A stretch of 52,393 nt of DNA. Origin: Lunatimonas lonarensis (GTDB lineage: Bacteria > Bacteroidota > Bacteroidia > Cytophagales > Cyclobacteriaceae). The position numbers and the translations under genes are program-made. This document shows positions 26,171 through 34,366 of the stretch, in pieces. Below the pieces are notes generated by a model. That model saw nothing but the letters and a program-made list of their open reading frames with translations. It had not been told where the DNA came from and searched no databases. The first letter of the stretch is position 1; every line of letters begins with the position of its first letter. Location: the NCBI RefSeq assembly GCF_000390185.1, contig NZ_AQHR01000051.1:1-52393 (forward strand), read 5' to 3'.

Positions 26171-29100
26171 ATGTACACAACGTTTACTAAACTAAAATTT
26201 CGCAGTATGTGGCCCATGGCGGTTTTCATGCTGTTATTGGCCGGATTTGTTCCGGAGGCTTTTGCGCAACGGAGGGTCAGCGGTACCGTTTCGGACCAGA
26301 CCAGTTCACCATTGCCGGGTGTTACTGTTTTGGCCGTAGGAACAACCTCAGGTACGGTGACCAATATAGAAGGACAGTTCGAATTGATGGTGCCTGCCGG
26401 TTCAGAGCGGCTTTCGTTTTCCTTTATTGGTTTCGAAACCCAAACACTGGAAATCGGTTCGCAGTCTGTATTTAATGTGACGCTTCGTGAGGATTCCAAA
26501 AGCTTGGAAGAGGTAGTGGTCACAGCCTTGGGTGTGCAGCGAGAACGAAAGGAACTAGGGTACACCGTACAGGCCCTGTCGGCGGATGAGTTGCTGGCTA
26601 CGCAGGACAATAACTTTTTGAACGCCCTGAGCGGAAAATTGGCAGGTGTTCAGATCAACCAAAGTGGTTCCCAAATTGGCGCCTCTACGAGAATCGTAAT
26701 CCGGGGCAACGCCTCTTTTGCCGGTAACCAGCCTCTCTTTGTAGTAGATGGTGTGCCGATGGACAATACAAGCAGTAACTTGGATGGGGCAGGTGGACGT
26801 GATTACGGAAATGCCATCGCGGACATTGATCCTGAAAACATCGCCTCCTTAACCGTTCTAAAGGGTGCCAATGCGGCGGCCTTGTATGGTAACCGCGCTG
26901 CAAACGGGGTTATCCTGATCGAGACCAAGCGGGGAAGCAAAACTCGACAAGGCTTGGGTGTAGAAGTCAGTTCTTCAATGGTGTTTGACCAGCCCGCTTT
27001 CTTTATGAATTTCCAGAATGAGTACGGAATTGGTCAGCGAGGCGGCGAGTACGACTGGCAGATGTACCTTCAGAACAATCCGGGATCGAACCTTTCCTAC
27101 AACGAGTATGCCAAGCGGTTTAGCTATAATTACGTAAACGGCATAGGTGGCGGTGTAAACGAAAACGCAACGTCCTGGGGCCCTCGCTACGATGCCGGCC
27201 TACTTCTTGATCAATGGATCAAGGGTCCCAACAGCCCTTGGGTTTCCAACCCCAACAATATCAGGGACCATTATTTCCAAACCGGTACAAACCATGTCAA
27301 CCAAGTGGCCGTCACCGCCAATGGAAAAGAGGCCAACGGACGGGTGGCCTTCTCCAATCGAACCATGCAGGGGATATTCCTGAACACGGATCAGACTGTA
27401 AATACCTTTAACGCGAACGTGACGTTGAACCCCCATGAAAGGTTGACCGTTGGATCGACTTTCAACTATGTAAACCGTAAAAGCGACAACATCCCGGAAG
27501 TTTCCTACGGATCCATGACCCGACTGGCTTGGGGTGCTTTTAGGCATATTCCATTGGATGAGGTAAAAAAGATATACCATGAGCATGGCAATGAATTGGG
27601 AAGTGGGTACAACCTGAACGTAAACAACTTCTTTTACGACCTGGACCAAACCAACGCGCTGAACAGGGAGCGGTTTTTCGGTAACTTTACCGCTGCCTAT
27701 GAAATAAACGATTGGCTAGTAGCAAATACCATTGTGGGGCTGGACTACTATAACGAAGAGAGAAAGCAAATTACGCTGTCCCGAACAAGGGCCAATATCA
27801 ACAACAGAAGGGGAGGGCAGTTTTCACAGTGGGATGAAAACCGACAGGAATTCAACACAGATATCCGCTTGGATGTGAACAAAGACCTGAACAGCAACCT
27901 CAATCTGATCGGTCTGGTAGGAGGTAACTTCAGGTTGAACAAATTCAACAGCATGTTTCTCAGCGCGCCGGATCTGATTGTGCCGGACCTTTTCAACATC
28001 GGCAACGTAAGAGGTACCCCTGGGGTGGGAATGATCGACTACCGTAAGGAGAACTACAGTATTTACTCTTCTGCATCCGTGGGTTACAAAGGCTATCTTT
28101 TCTTGGGCGTAACAGCCAGAAATGATTGGAGTTCCACACTTCCAGAGGCCAATCGATCCTATTTCTACCCCTCTGCCAACCTGTCCCTTAGTTTGACGGA
28201 TGCGTTTGCGATCGGTTCGAAGAACTTCAACTACATGCAATTTAGGACCAGTTGGGCGCAAGTGGGTGCCGATACCGAGCCCTATCAGTTGATGGGAACC
28301 TACAGTACCTCTCTTTTCAATAACGTAGCCATATTCAATTCTCCTGCTGTTCGGCCTCCGGCAAACCTTAGACCGGAGATGACCACTTCCTTTGAGATTG
28401 GTACCGATTTCAGGTTTTTCAGCGACCGGCTGTCTTTTGATGCAACCTACTATCGGCAGGTGACGGAAGACATGATCCTGAATGTGCCCACCGCCCGTTC
28501 TACCGGATTCGCTTCCCAGCTGATCAACGCTGCCAAAATTGAAAATTCCGGTATCGAATTAATCGTAAGGGGCTTGGTGATGCAGAAGGGTGATTTCAGT
28601 TGGAACAGCACCGTGAACTGGGCTAGAAACAGGAGCCTAGTAGCGGAACTCTATGAAGGACTTGAGAACATCACAATCAGCCCTGGTTTTGGTGGTGCTA
28701 GAATGGTGGGAACACCTGGTCAGCCCTGGGGTGATATCAGTGGTTTGCCTTATGTAAGGGATAATGCGGGAAACATCGTCATTGCTCCGAATGGCACACC
28801 TGCTACCACCAACCAACAGAAAATCCTCGGAAACGTGACCCCTAATTGGATCGGAGGCTTGCAAAATACCTTTACCTATAAGCAGTTCTCCTTTGGTGCC
28901 TTATTGGACGCACGGGTGGGAGGCGACTTCTTCAGCGGTACCTACTGGCACTCCTATCCGACCGGAGCCTTTGTCAATACGGTTCAGAACAATGTGCGTG
29001 CAGAAGGCATTATCGTAGAAGGCGTGAAGGGTGATGGTACTCCCAATGACGTTCGTATCTCTGCCCAAGACTACTTCAACGGTGCCTGGGTATGGAACAA

Positions 29101-29371
29101 CCACGAGTACTCAATCATCGATGGTTCTTTCCTGAAACTTCGTGAATTGACCTTTGGCTACACGCTACGGGCATGGAAGTTTCAAAACATGAATTTCTCC
29201 GTTTTTGGCAGAAACCTAGCCATCCTGCACCGAAGTGCAAAGGCGAAGGAATTGGGACTTGATCCTGAAGCTGCTTCGCAGATGGGTGGTGGAGAAAGAG
29301 GAACCGGCTTCGAAAACTTCATGGCACCTACCACCAGATCTTACGGGTTTAACATTAGGCTGACCTTCTAA
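26171..29371 (+). CDS. SusC/RagA-type TonB-linked outer-membrane transporter
   Basis: A 1066-residue protein: signal peptide (ending EAFAQ, residue ~33), a carboxypeptidase-regulatory-like domain (about 35-115; VSGTVSDQTSSPLPGVTV), the TonB box region (SLEEVVVTALG), plug domain (about 120-240; RGNASFAGNQPLFVVDGVPM, SLTVLKGANAAALYGNRAANG), and a 22-strand barrel ending in an aromatic residue (YGFNIRLTF). It imports oligosaccharides or other large ligands captured by the SusD partner encoded 60 bp downstream. No anti-sigma or N-terminal extension is present, so control is not of the FecIR type. Confidence 0.95.
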   Translation: MYTTFTKLKFRSMWPMAVFMLLLAGFVPEAFAQRRVSGTVSDQTSSPLPGVTVLAVGTTSGTVTNIEGQFELMVPAGSERLSFSFIGFETQTLEIGSQSVFNVTLREDSKSLEEVVVTALGVQRERKELGYTVQALSADELLATQDNNFLNALSGKLAGVQINQSGSQIGASTRIVIRGNASFAGNQPLFVVDGVPMDNTSSNLDGAGGRDYGNAIADIDPENIASLTVLKGANAAALYGNRAANGVILIETKRGSKTRQGLGVEVSSSMVFDQPAFFMNFQNEYGIGQRGGEYDWQMYLQNNPGSNLSYNEYAKRFSYNYVNGIGGGVNENATSWGPRYDAGLLLDQWIKGPNSPWVSNPNNIRDHYFQTGTNHVNQVAVTANGKEANGRVAFSNRTMQGIFLNTDQTVNTFNANVTLNPHERLTVGSTFNYVNRKSDNIPEVSYGSMTRLAWGAFRHIPLDEVKKIYHEHGNELGSGYNLNVNNFFYDLDQTNALNRERFFGNFTAAYEINDWLVANTIVGLDYYNEERKQITLSRTRANINNRRGGQFSQWDENRQEFNTDIRLDVNKDLNSNLNLIGLVGGNFRLNKFNSMFLSAPDLIVPDLFNIGNVRGTPGVGMIDYRKENYSIYSSASVGYKGYLFLGVTARNDWSSTLPEANRSYFYPSANLSLSLTDAFAIGSKNFNYMQFRTSWAQVGADTEPYQLMGTYSTSLFNNVAIFNSPAVRPPANLRPEMTTSFEIGTDFRFFSDRLSFDATYYRQVTEDMILNVPTARSTGFASQLINAAKIENSGIELIVRGLVMQKGDFSWNSTVNWARNRSLVAELYEGLENITISPGFGGARMVGTPGQPWGDISGLPYVRDNAGNIVIAPNGTPATTNQQKILGNVTPNWIGGLQNTFTYKQFSFGALLDARVGGDFFSGTYWHSYPTGAFVNTVQNNVRAEGIIVEGVKGDGTPNDVRISAQDYFNGAWVWNNHEYSIIDGSFLKLRELTFGYTLRAWKFQNMNFSVFGRNLAILHRSAKAKELGLDPEAASQMGGGERGTGFENFMAPTTRSYGFNIRLTF

Positions 29372-29431
29372 TCTGCGTATGCTTTTGACATACCCGGTTT
29401 AGATACGTTACCTTCCTAAAATGCTGAAATT

Positions 29432-30916
29432 ATGAAAAGTTATAAATCCAATTTTATTCGAGCAATCTTCTTTTGCTCCCTACTGATCTCCACTTCCTGT
29501 ATGGACAGTTGGACGGAAATGAACATCAATCCTAACCAGCCCTCTGTTGTACCGGCTACGACCATTTTTGGTTCCGGCATGACCGTCATGGCAGGTCAAC
29601 TGTTTGGAGAGCGTATCGGTATATACTACGCAGGTACCTGGTCCGGTCAGTTGGCTGCCATTGGCGCGGGAGACTACGAGTTTAGGGTGGACATAAACAA
29701 TGGACAATGGGACAACCTGTATCGGGCCATGGCCTACTTTGCCGACGCCAGGAGGCATGCCTTCCGAGAAGGAAATTCCAATCTGGCGGCCGTGGCCTTG
29801 ATCATGAAGGCCTACACCGCACATCAGGTGTCCGATATGTGGGGAGATATCCCTTATTCAGAGGCATTTCGCCTACAAGATGAGGATATTCTAAATCCCC
29901 GTTTTGATACCCACAAGGAGGTCTACACGCATATCCTAAATGAACTTGAGGAAGCGCAGGCGTTGCTGAGCCCCTCTGGTCCTGCGATCGGTGAAGGGGA
30001 CTTTCTGTATCGCGGTGATATCATGAAATGGAGAAAGTTTGCCAATTCCATCAGGTTAAGGGTCGCTATGCGTATGTCGTTGGTAGAGCCGGCTGCGGCC
30101 GCACAGGTACTGGGCCAAATCTTTGGCAATCCCTCGTCTTTTCCGATCTTTGAGACCAATGCCGACAACGCCTACCTATGGTGGCCTGGCATTGCAACCA
30201 ACAACCTGGAGCCTTGGAGAGCGAGGTTGGGTGTGCCTACCAACAAGCAGGATCAGTACCGCACCAACCACGACCTGATCGATCCCATGTCAAACCTGAA
30301 TGATCCCAGATTGCCCGTGTACGCAGATAAAAACCTTAACGGGTTCTTCAACGGGTACCGAATGGGCATCGGCCAGACCGGGTTTCCATTGAACAACAAC
30401 CAGAATGTGTCCCATATCGGAAACCGGTTTGGGTACGACGATCGGGGATTTTCGCCTTTTATGCATGCAGCGCAGGTTTGGTTCATCCGTGCAGAAGCAC
30501 TTGAGCGAGGCTTGATTTCAGGCGGTAATGCCAGAGAAGCGTATGAGCAGGGAATTCGAGTCTCCATGCAGGAAAACGGTATCTCAACGGAAGCCACAAA
30601 TGCCTATTTGTTGGAGCCGGAGGTTGCTTGGGGTGGCGGAACCAGCACAAATCTGGAGAAGATCCGCATGCAAAACTGGCTCAGCCTATACAAACAAAGT
30701 GTAGAGGCCTGGGCAGAGGTAAGAAGGACCGACGTGCCTAAACTCGTGAACGTAAGCAATGACTACGCCATGAGTCATAACCGCCCTCCTTTCAAGATGG
30801 CCTATCCGGCCAACGAGATAGCCTTTAACGAAAGTTTCCCCTTTGACAGGGTTGTGGAGGTGGATATTTTCTATGGCAAGCAACTGTGGTGGGATACCCG
30901 GCAGGGTGTTTTTTAA
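29432..30916 (+). CDS. SusD/RagB-type nutrient-binding lipoprotein
   Basis: A 494-residue outer-membrane lipoprotein (lipobox STSC, Cys23), of the SusD-like 2 branch. It is helical with TPR-like packing; family features include the opening WTEMNINPNQPSVVPA, MKAYTAHQVSDMWGDIPYSEAF, and the C-terminal QNWLSLYKQSVEAWAEVRRT. It caps the SusC barrel and delivers ligand. The gene lies directly after susC and is followed by a strong hairpin. Confidence 0.93.
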   Translation: MKSYKSNFIRAIFFCSLLISTSCMDSWTEMNINPNQPSVVPATTIFGSGMTVMAGQLFGERIGIYYAGTWSGQLAAIGAGDYEFRVDINNGQWDNLYRAMAYFADARRHAFREGNSNLAAVALIMKAYTAHQVSDMWGDIPYSEAFRLQDEDILNPRFDTHKEVYTHILNELEEAQALLSPSGPAIGEGDFLYRGDIMKWRKFANSIRLRVAMRMSLVEPAAAAQVLGQIFGNPSSFPIFETNADNAYLWWPGIATNNLEPWRARLGVPTNKQDQYRTNHDLIDPMSNLNDPRLPVYADKNLNGFFNGYRMGIGQTGFPLNNNQNVSHIGNRFGYDDRGFSPFMHAAQVWFIRAEALERGLISGGNAREAYEQGIRVSMQENGISTEATNAYLLEPEVAWGGGTSTNLEKIRMQNWLSLYKQSVEAWAEVRRTDVPKLVNVSNDYAMSHNRPPFKMAYPANEIAFNESFPFDRVVEVDIFYGKQLWWDTRQGVF

Positions 30917-30942
30917 GACAAACCTACAGTTGCGTGCATATA

Positions 30943-30971
30943 ACGGGTTTTGGGGCAATCCCAAAACCCGT
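30943..30971. terminator. Strong hairpin after susD, likely attenuator
   Basis: A perfect 12-bp stem, ACGGGTTTTGGG (30943-30954) and CCCAAAACCCGT (30960-30971), with a 5-base loop, followed by a broken T tract. It lies between SusD and the following genes, so it probably lowers expression of the enzymes relative to SusCD instead of ending the operon fully. Confidence 0.65.
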
Positions 30972-30998
30972 ATCTTTCTTTAATAAAACGATAGGCGT

Positions 30999-32741
30999 AT
31001 GATGCTTGATTTCCCAAAATATGTATTGATTTTGTCGGTGGTACTTTTGACCGTTCTGTTGCCGGCGCGGTGGGTTTTTACATCGGACGGAAAAACCACG
31101 GATCCGCCGGTGGAAATCGTCAAAGGAGGCAATGGATTGCATGGATATATAGGATACCAAACCCCGCGCCGGCCTGAAGGATATGGAGCCGGGATAGGTT
31201 TTTATACCGCGGTTTGGCCCTTGGTGGAAAGGCCGCTCGCGGGTTTTCAGATCGGCCTCCCAGGAAACTGGATCACTCCGGATAATCCAGACAACAAAGA
31301 CATTCCCTGCTGTCCCGAAGGAACCATCGCCCGAACTTGGGAGCCTAGAGGGCCCACGTGGTCCAGTGTGTTCCAGACGCAGGAGGGAGGTCTTGGCTAT
31401 TGGCGGGGGAACAGGTACCACTACGGTTCGCCCAAGTTCAGCATGAACGGTGTGCCGGACTGTTACAATTCAGAAATAGCCTCTCCCGGATGGCCGTTTT
31501 TTTACCGAGCTGAGGCGCTTCCAGAGGATCAGCTGGGCATTGCCCAGCTCAGCAATAGCATGTTGGTGCCACCCGATGGAATTACCTTCGAAGGGGATCT
31601 TCAGGGTAAGTTTCTTGGCTATACCCACATGGCCCTCCCGCTCACTGAGGCCAGGCCGGGACCACCTGCGACAGGAGATCATAGTTGGACGCTTTTTTTG
31701 AATGCCGAGAATTTCAAAGGTCCGGTGGCCTTTTATATTCCTGAAATGTGGAGCCGTCTTTCAAAGGACTATCCGATCATTGAAGGCATGGGGCTGGATG
31801 CTCGGGAAGGAATCATGGGAGGTGGCGGAGCCATGGAAATCAATACCGTTCCGTCCTTTGAATGGCAGGATGCCAATGGCGATGTCTATGTGAAGATTCC
31901 CCGCCTCCAGTTCCCGTTGGATGAAAGTGGCAGGTCTGTGCTGGTACAGGATGTGACCTATTACTCCAAAGATGCGTTGTTCAATTATTTGCTCGAATGG
32001 AAAAAGTCTGGGAAATCCTACTCCGGAAGGTTCGATGAAACCCATGCTTGGAAGCCGGAGCTGAGTCCCAGAGCGATCAGACTGGACCAGCGTGACGCGA
32101 AGGAAAATGCCCAGAAGGACTTAACCAACTTGGAGGGGGTATTTGAGACGATTGTTACTGATTCCAATGCCTTTGGCCTCGCATGGAGCGACAATCCCTA
32201 TGCTGAACAAGGTCATTTTCCGCAATATTTTAAGCAGCAGGGCGATAAGCGTATTCCCATCCGGCTGGATGAAGTACCGGAAGCGTTGTTGAAAGCCGAA
32301 TTTCCCGGAGCAGAAACAGAGGCTAACTATGTGAATTGGAGAAATGGCAACGAGATTGTCGAGGGCAATTTTATAATTGACAAGAAAGCTCCCTACGCTA
32401 CGCCCAGCACGGGTGGATGGGTAAGCCCGGGGCCATCCTCAGATGCATACACCGTCCTTTTAAAGGATGGATCTACCGTCACCTACAAATGGTACCGATT
32501 TGTAGATCAACCCTCCTTTCAGCGGTTGGGCTGGAGTAATGAAGAGAAGAAACAATTACAGGCATTTGTGGAAAATATCCATCGCCATTGGGGAATTGAC
32601 CAAGAATATATGGCTCCACCTACGACAGGTAGTTTGGTAGCGATTGATCCGGCATTGCTGGTGACGCCACCGAAGGGCATGGAATATGGGTATGTACCCA
32701 TCGTTATCCGTCAAGAAAATCTATTGCTGAGTGAACGTTGA
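30999..32741 (+). CDS. Unrecognised exported 580-residue protein of the SusCD locus
   Basis: I do not recognise this family. It has one N-terminal hydrophobic segment (about residues 7-25, signal or anchor) and then a soluble, tryptophan- and glycine-rich protein with no further membrane segment. Visible features are GGNGLHGYIGYQTPRR (about 43-58), a cysteine pair in DIPCCPEGT, one in PDCYNSE, and a second half with charged helical stretches. The start is rich in W/G/P like carbohydrate-binding folds, but no catalytic motif can be named. It lies 83 bp after SusD and overlaps the sulfatase gene by 11 bp, so the two are translationally coupled and probably act on the same substrate or in one complex. 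Confidence 0.7.
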   Translation: MMLDFPKYVLILSVVLLTVLLPARWVFTSDGKTTDPPVEIVKGGNGLHGYIGYQTPRRPEGYGAGIGFYTAVWPLVERPLAGFQIGLPGNWITPDNPDNKDIPCCPEGTIARTWEPRGPTWSSVFQTQEGGLGYWRGNRYHYGSPKFSMNGVPDCYNSEIASPGWPFFYRAEALPEDQLGIAQLSNSMLVPPDGITFEGDLQGKFLGYTHMALPLTEARPGPPATGDHSWTLFLNAENFKGPVAFYIPEMWSRLSKDYPIIEGMGLDAREGIMGGGGAMEINTVPSFEWQDANGDVYVKIPRLQFPLDESGRSVLVQDVTYYSKDALFNYLLEWKKSGKSYSGRFDETHAWKPELSPRAIRLDQRDAKENAQKDLTNLEGVFETIVTDSNAFGLAWSDNPYAEQGHFPQYFKQQGDKRIPIRLDEVPEALLKAEFPGAETEANYVNWRNGNEIVEGNFIIDKKAPYATPSTGGWVSPGPSSDAYTVLLKDGSTVTYKWYRFVDQPSFQRLGWSNEEKKQLQAFVENIHRHWGIDQEYMAPPTTGSLVAIDPALLVTPPKGMEYGYVPIVIRQENLLLSER

Positions 32742-34326
32742 TAGATGCTGCAAACCGTTGATAGCGGGATGCGTTAGCCTAGGGGTGTTTCGTTGGTTCA
32801 AAGGCTGCTTGATAGGAGCGTTCCTCGTAGTGGGAACGGTTCAGTCACCTGTGGAGGCAGCCCGGTTAGACCCGACCCAACCAAATATCCTAATCGTTTT
32901 GGTGGACGATTTAGGGTATGGTGATTTGGGCTGTTATGGGCATCCATATATCAAGACCCCCCATCTGGATCGCTTTGCACAGCAAGGTGTCAGGATGACG
33001 GACATGCATTCTGCCGCTACGGTTTGCTCGCCCGCCAGGGCGGCACTGCTCACCGGTCGGAATCCCTACCGTAGTGGTTTTTACAATATAACCGGGTTTT
33101 TTGGGGCGACGTTGCAACGGCAAGAAATAACCTTGCCACAACTTCTCAAGCAGCAGGGGTACGAAACGGCTTTTTTCGGGAAGTGGCACCTTTCCAAACT
33201 TGAGTCCGAAAAGGAGATGACGGTCAATGAGGCGGGCTTCGATTATTCCTTGGCTACGTCTGTCAATGCCTTTGGGACCGGCCCCAAAAACCCGGAGAGA
33301 TTTGTCCGCAACGGTGCTCCTGTCGGAAGGATGGAGGGTTGGTACATTGACATCATTTCGAACGAGGCCATGGAGTGGATCTCCCAGAAGAGGAATCCCG
33401 AAAACCCCTTTTTCATGATCCTATCCAGCCACGAGCCCCATACGCCCATAGACCCGCCACCGGCCTATAAGGAGATCTACCGGAATATTCCGCAGGCTGA
33501 GTTGATTGCTTTGGGCCACTATGGGGGAGTGACGCGTCCCGAAAAAGCCGATGTGGAAGACTTACTCGACTATTATGCCACGGTCTCGCAATTGGACGCT
33601 TCCTTTGGGGAACTGATGAAATTTCTGGAAGAGAGTGGACTGAGCGAGTCTACCTTGGTGATTTTCACCAGCGACAATGGCCCCGAATACCCGGTTACTT
33701 TCGATGAGTCGAAGGGGGCATGGGAAGACCCTCTACGGGACAAGTGCTTTGGCAGTCCCGGAGAACTTCGTGGCATGAAGCGTTTCCCCTACGAAGGGGG
33801 ACACCGTGTACCGGGAATTGCCCGGTGGCCGGGTCGTATTCCCGCTGGAACGGTCAGTGATGAGTTGTTCAATGGAACGGATTTTCTTCCGACACTTTGT
33901 GGATTGGCAGGTACACCGCTGCCAACTGACCGAGCTATCGATGGGGCGGATGCTTTTCGGGCTTTTTTGGGAGAGGCCTATGAACGGAAGACTCCGGCTA
34001 TGTGGTTTTTTCTCTTGGACGCGTCGCACATGCCGGGCATGGCACAGATGGCGATGCGAAAGGATGATTATGTGCTCATCGGAAAGTTTGCACCGGATCA
34101 GCTTGGAAACCAAGAAGCCTTGCAAGGAACCTTCCCCAAAGTGGATTGGCTAAAAACAACCACCCCAATTGATTTTGAACTGTACGATGTTCGGTCAGAC
34201 AGGGCACAGCAAAAGGATTTGTCCCTGCTCGAACGGTCCAGATTGCTTAATCTAATCCCCCAAATGCAACGTTTGTGGCTGGAAATTCGGGACGAGGGCC
34301 CCTGGTGGGGGAGAGATTCCAAATAA
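32731..34326 (+). CDS. Exported S1 family sulfatase
   Basis: A 531-residue arylsulfatase-type enzyme. The site motif CSPARAALLTGR has C99, which would be converted to formylglycine by an anaerobic or FGE-type maturase encoded elsewhere. Metal ligands begin in LVDDLGYGDLG (D59, D60); GKWHL and TSDNGPE supply others. It starts with GTG at 32731 inside the end of the previous gene; a signal peptide follows (FKGCLIGAFLVVGTVQSPVEA). It removes sulfate from a sulfated sugar or related ester, which points to a marine-type or host sulfated glycan as the locus substrate. S1 subfamily and position specificity cannot be read by eye. Confidence 0.9.
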   Translation: MNVDRCCKPLIAGCVSLGVFRWFKGCLIGAFLVVGTVQSPVEAARLDPTQPNILIVLVDDLGYGDLGCYGHPYIKTPHLDRFAQQGVRMTDMHSAATVCSPARAALLTGRNPYRSGFYNITGFFGATLQRQEITLPQLLKQQGYETAFFGKWHLSKLESEKEMTVNEAGFDYSLATSVNAFGTGPKNPERFVRNGAPVGRMEGWYIDIISNEAMEWISQKRNPENPFFMILSSHEPHTPIDPPPAYKEIYRNIPQAELIALGHYGGVTRPEKADVEDLLDYYATVSQLDASFGELMKFLEESGLSESTLVIFTSDNGPEYPVTFDESKGAWEDPLRDKCFGSPGELRGMKRFPYEGGHRVPGIARWPGRIPAGTVSDELFNGTDFLPTLCGLAGTPLPTDRAIDGADAFRAFLGEAYERKTPAMWFFLLDASHMPGMAQMAMRKDDYVLIGKFAPDQLGNQEALQGTFPKVDWLKTTTPIDFELYDVRSDRAQQKDLSLLERSRLLNLIPQMQRLWLEIRDEGPWWGRDSK

Positions 34327-34366
34327 TGTAGTAATTTGAGGACAACAAATAGGTGAATTATTCATA

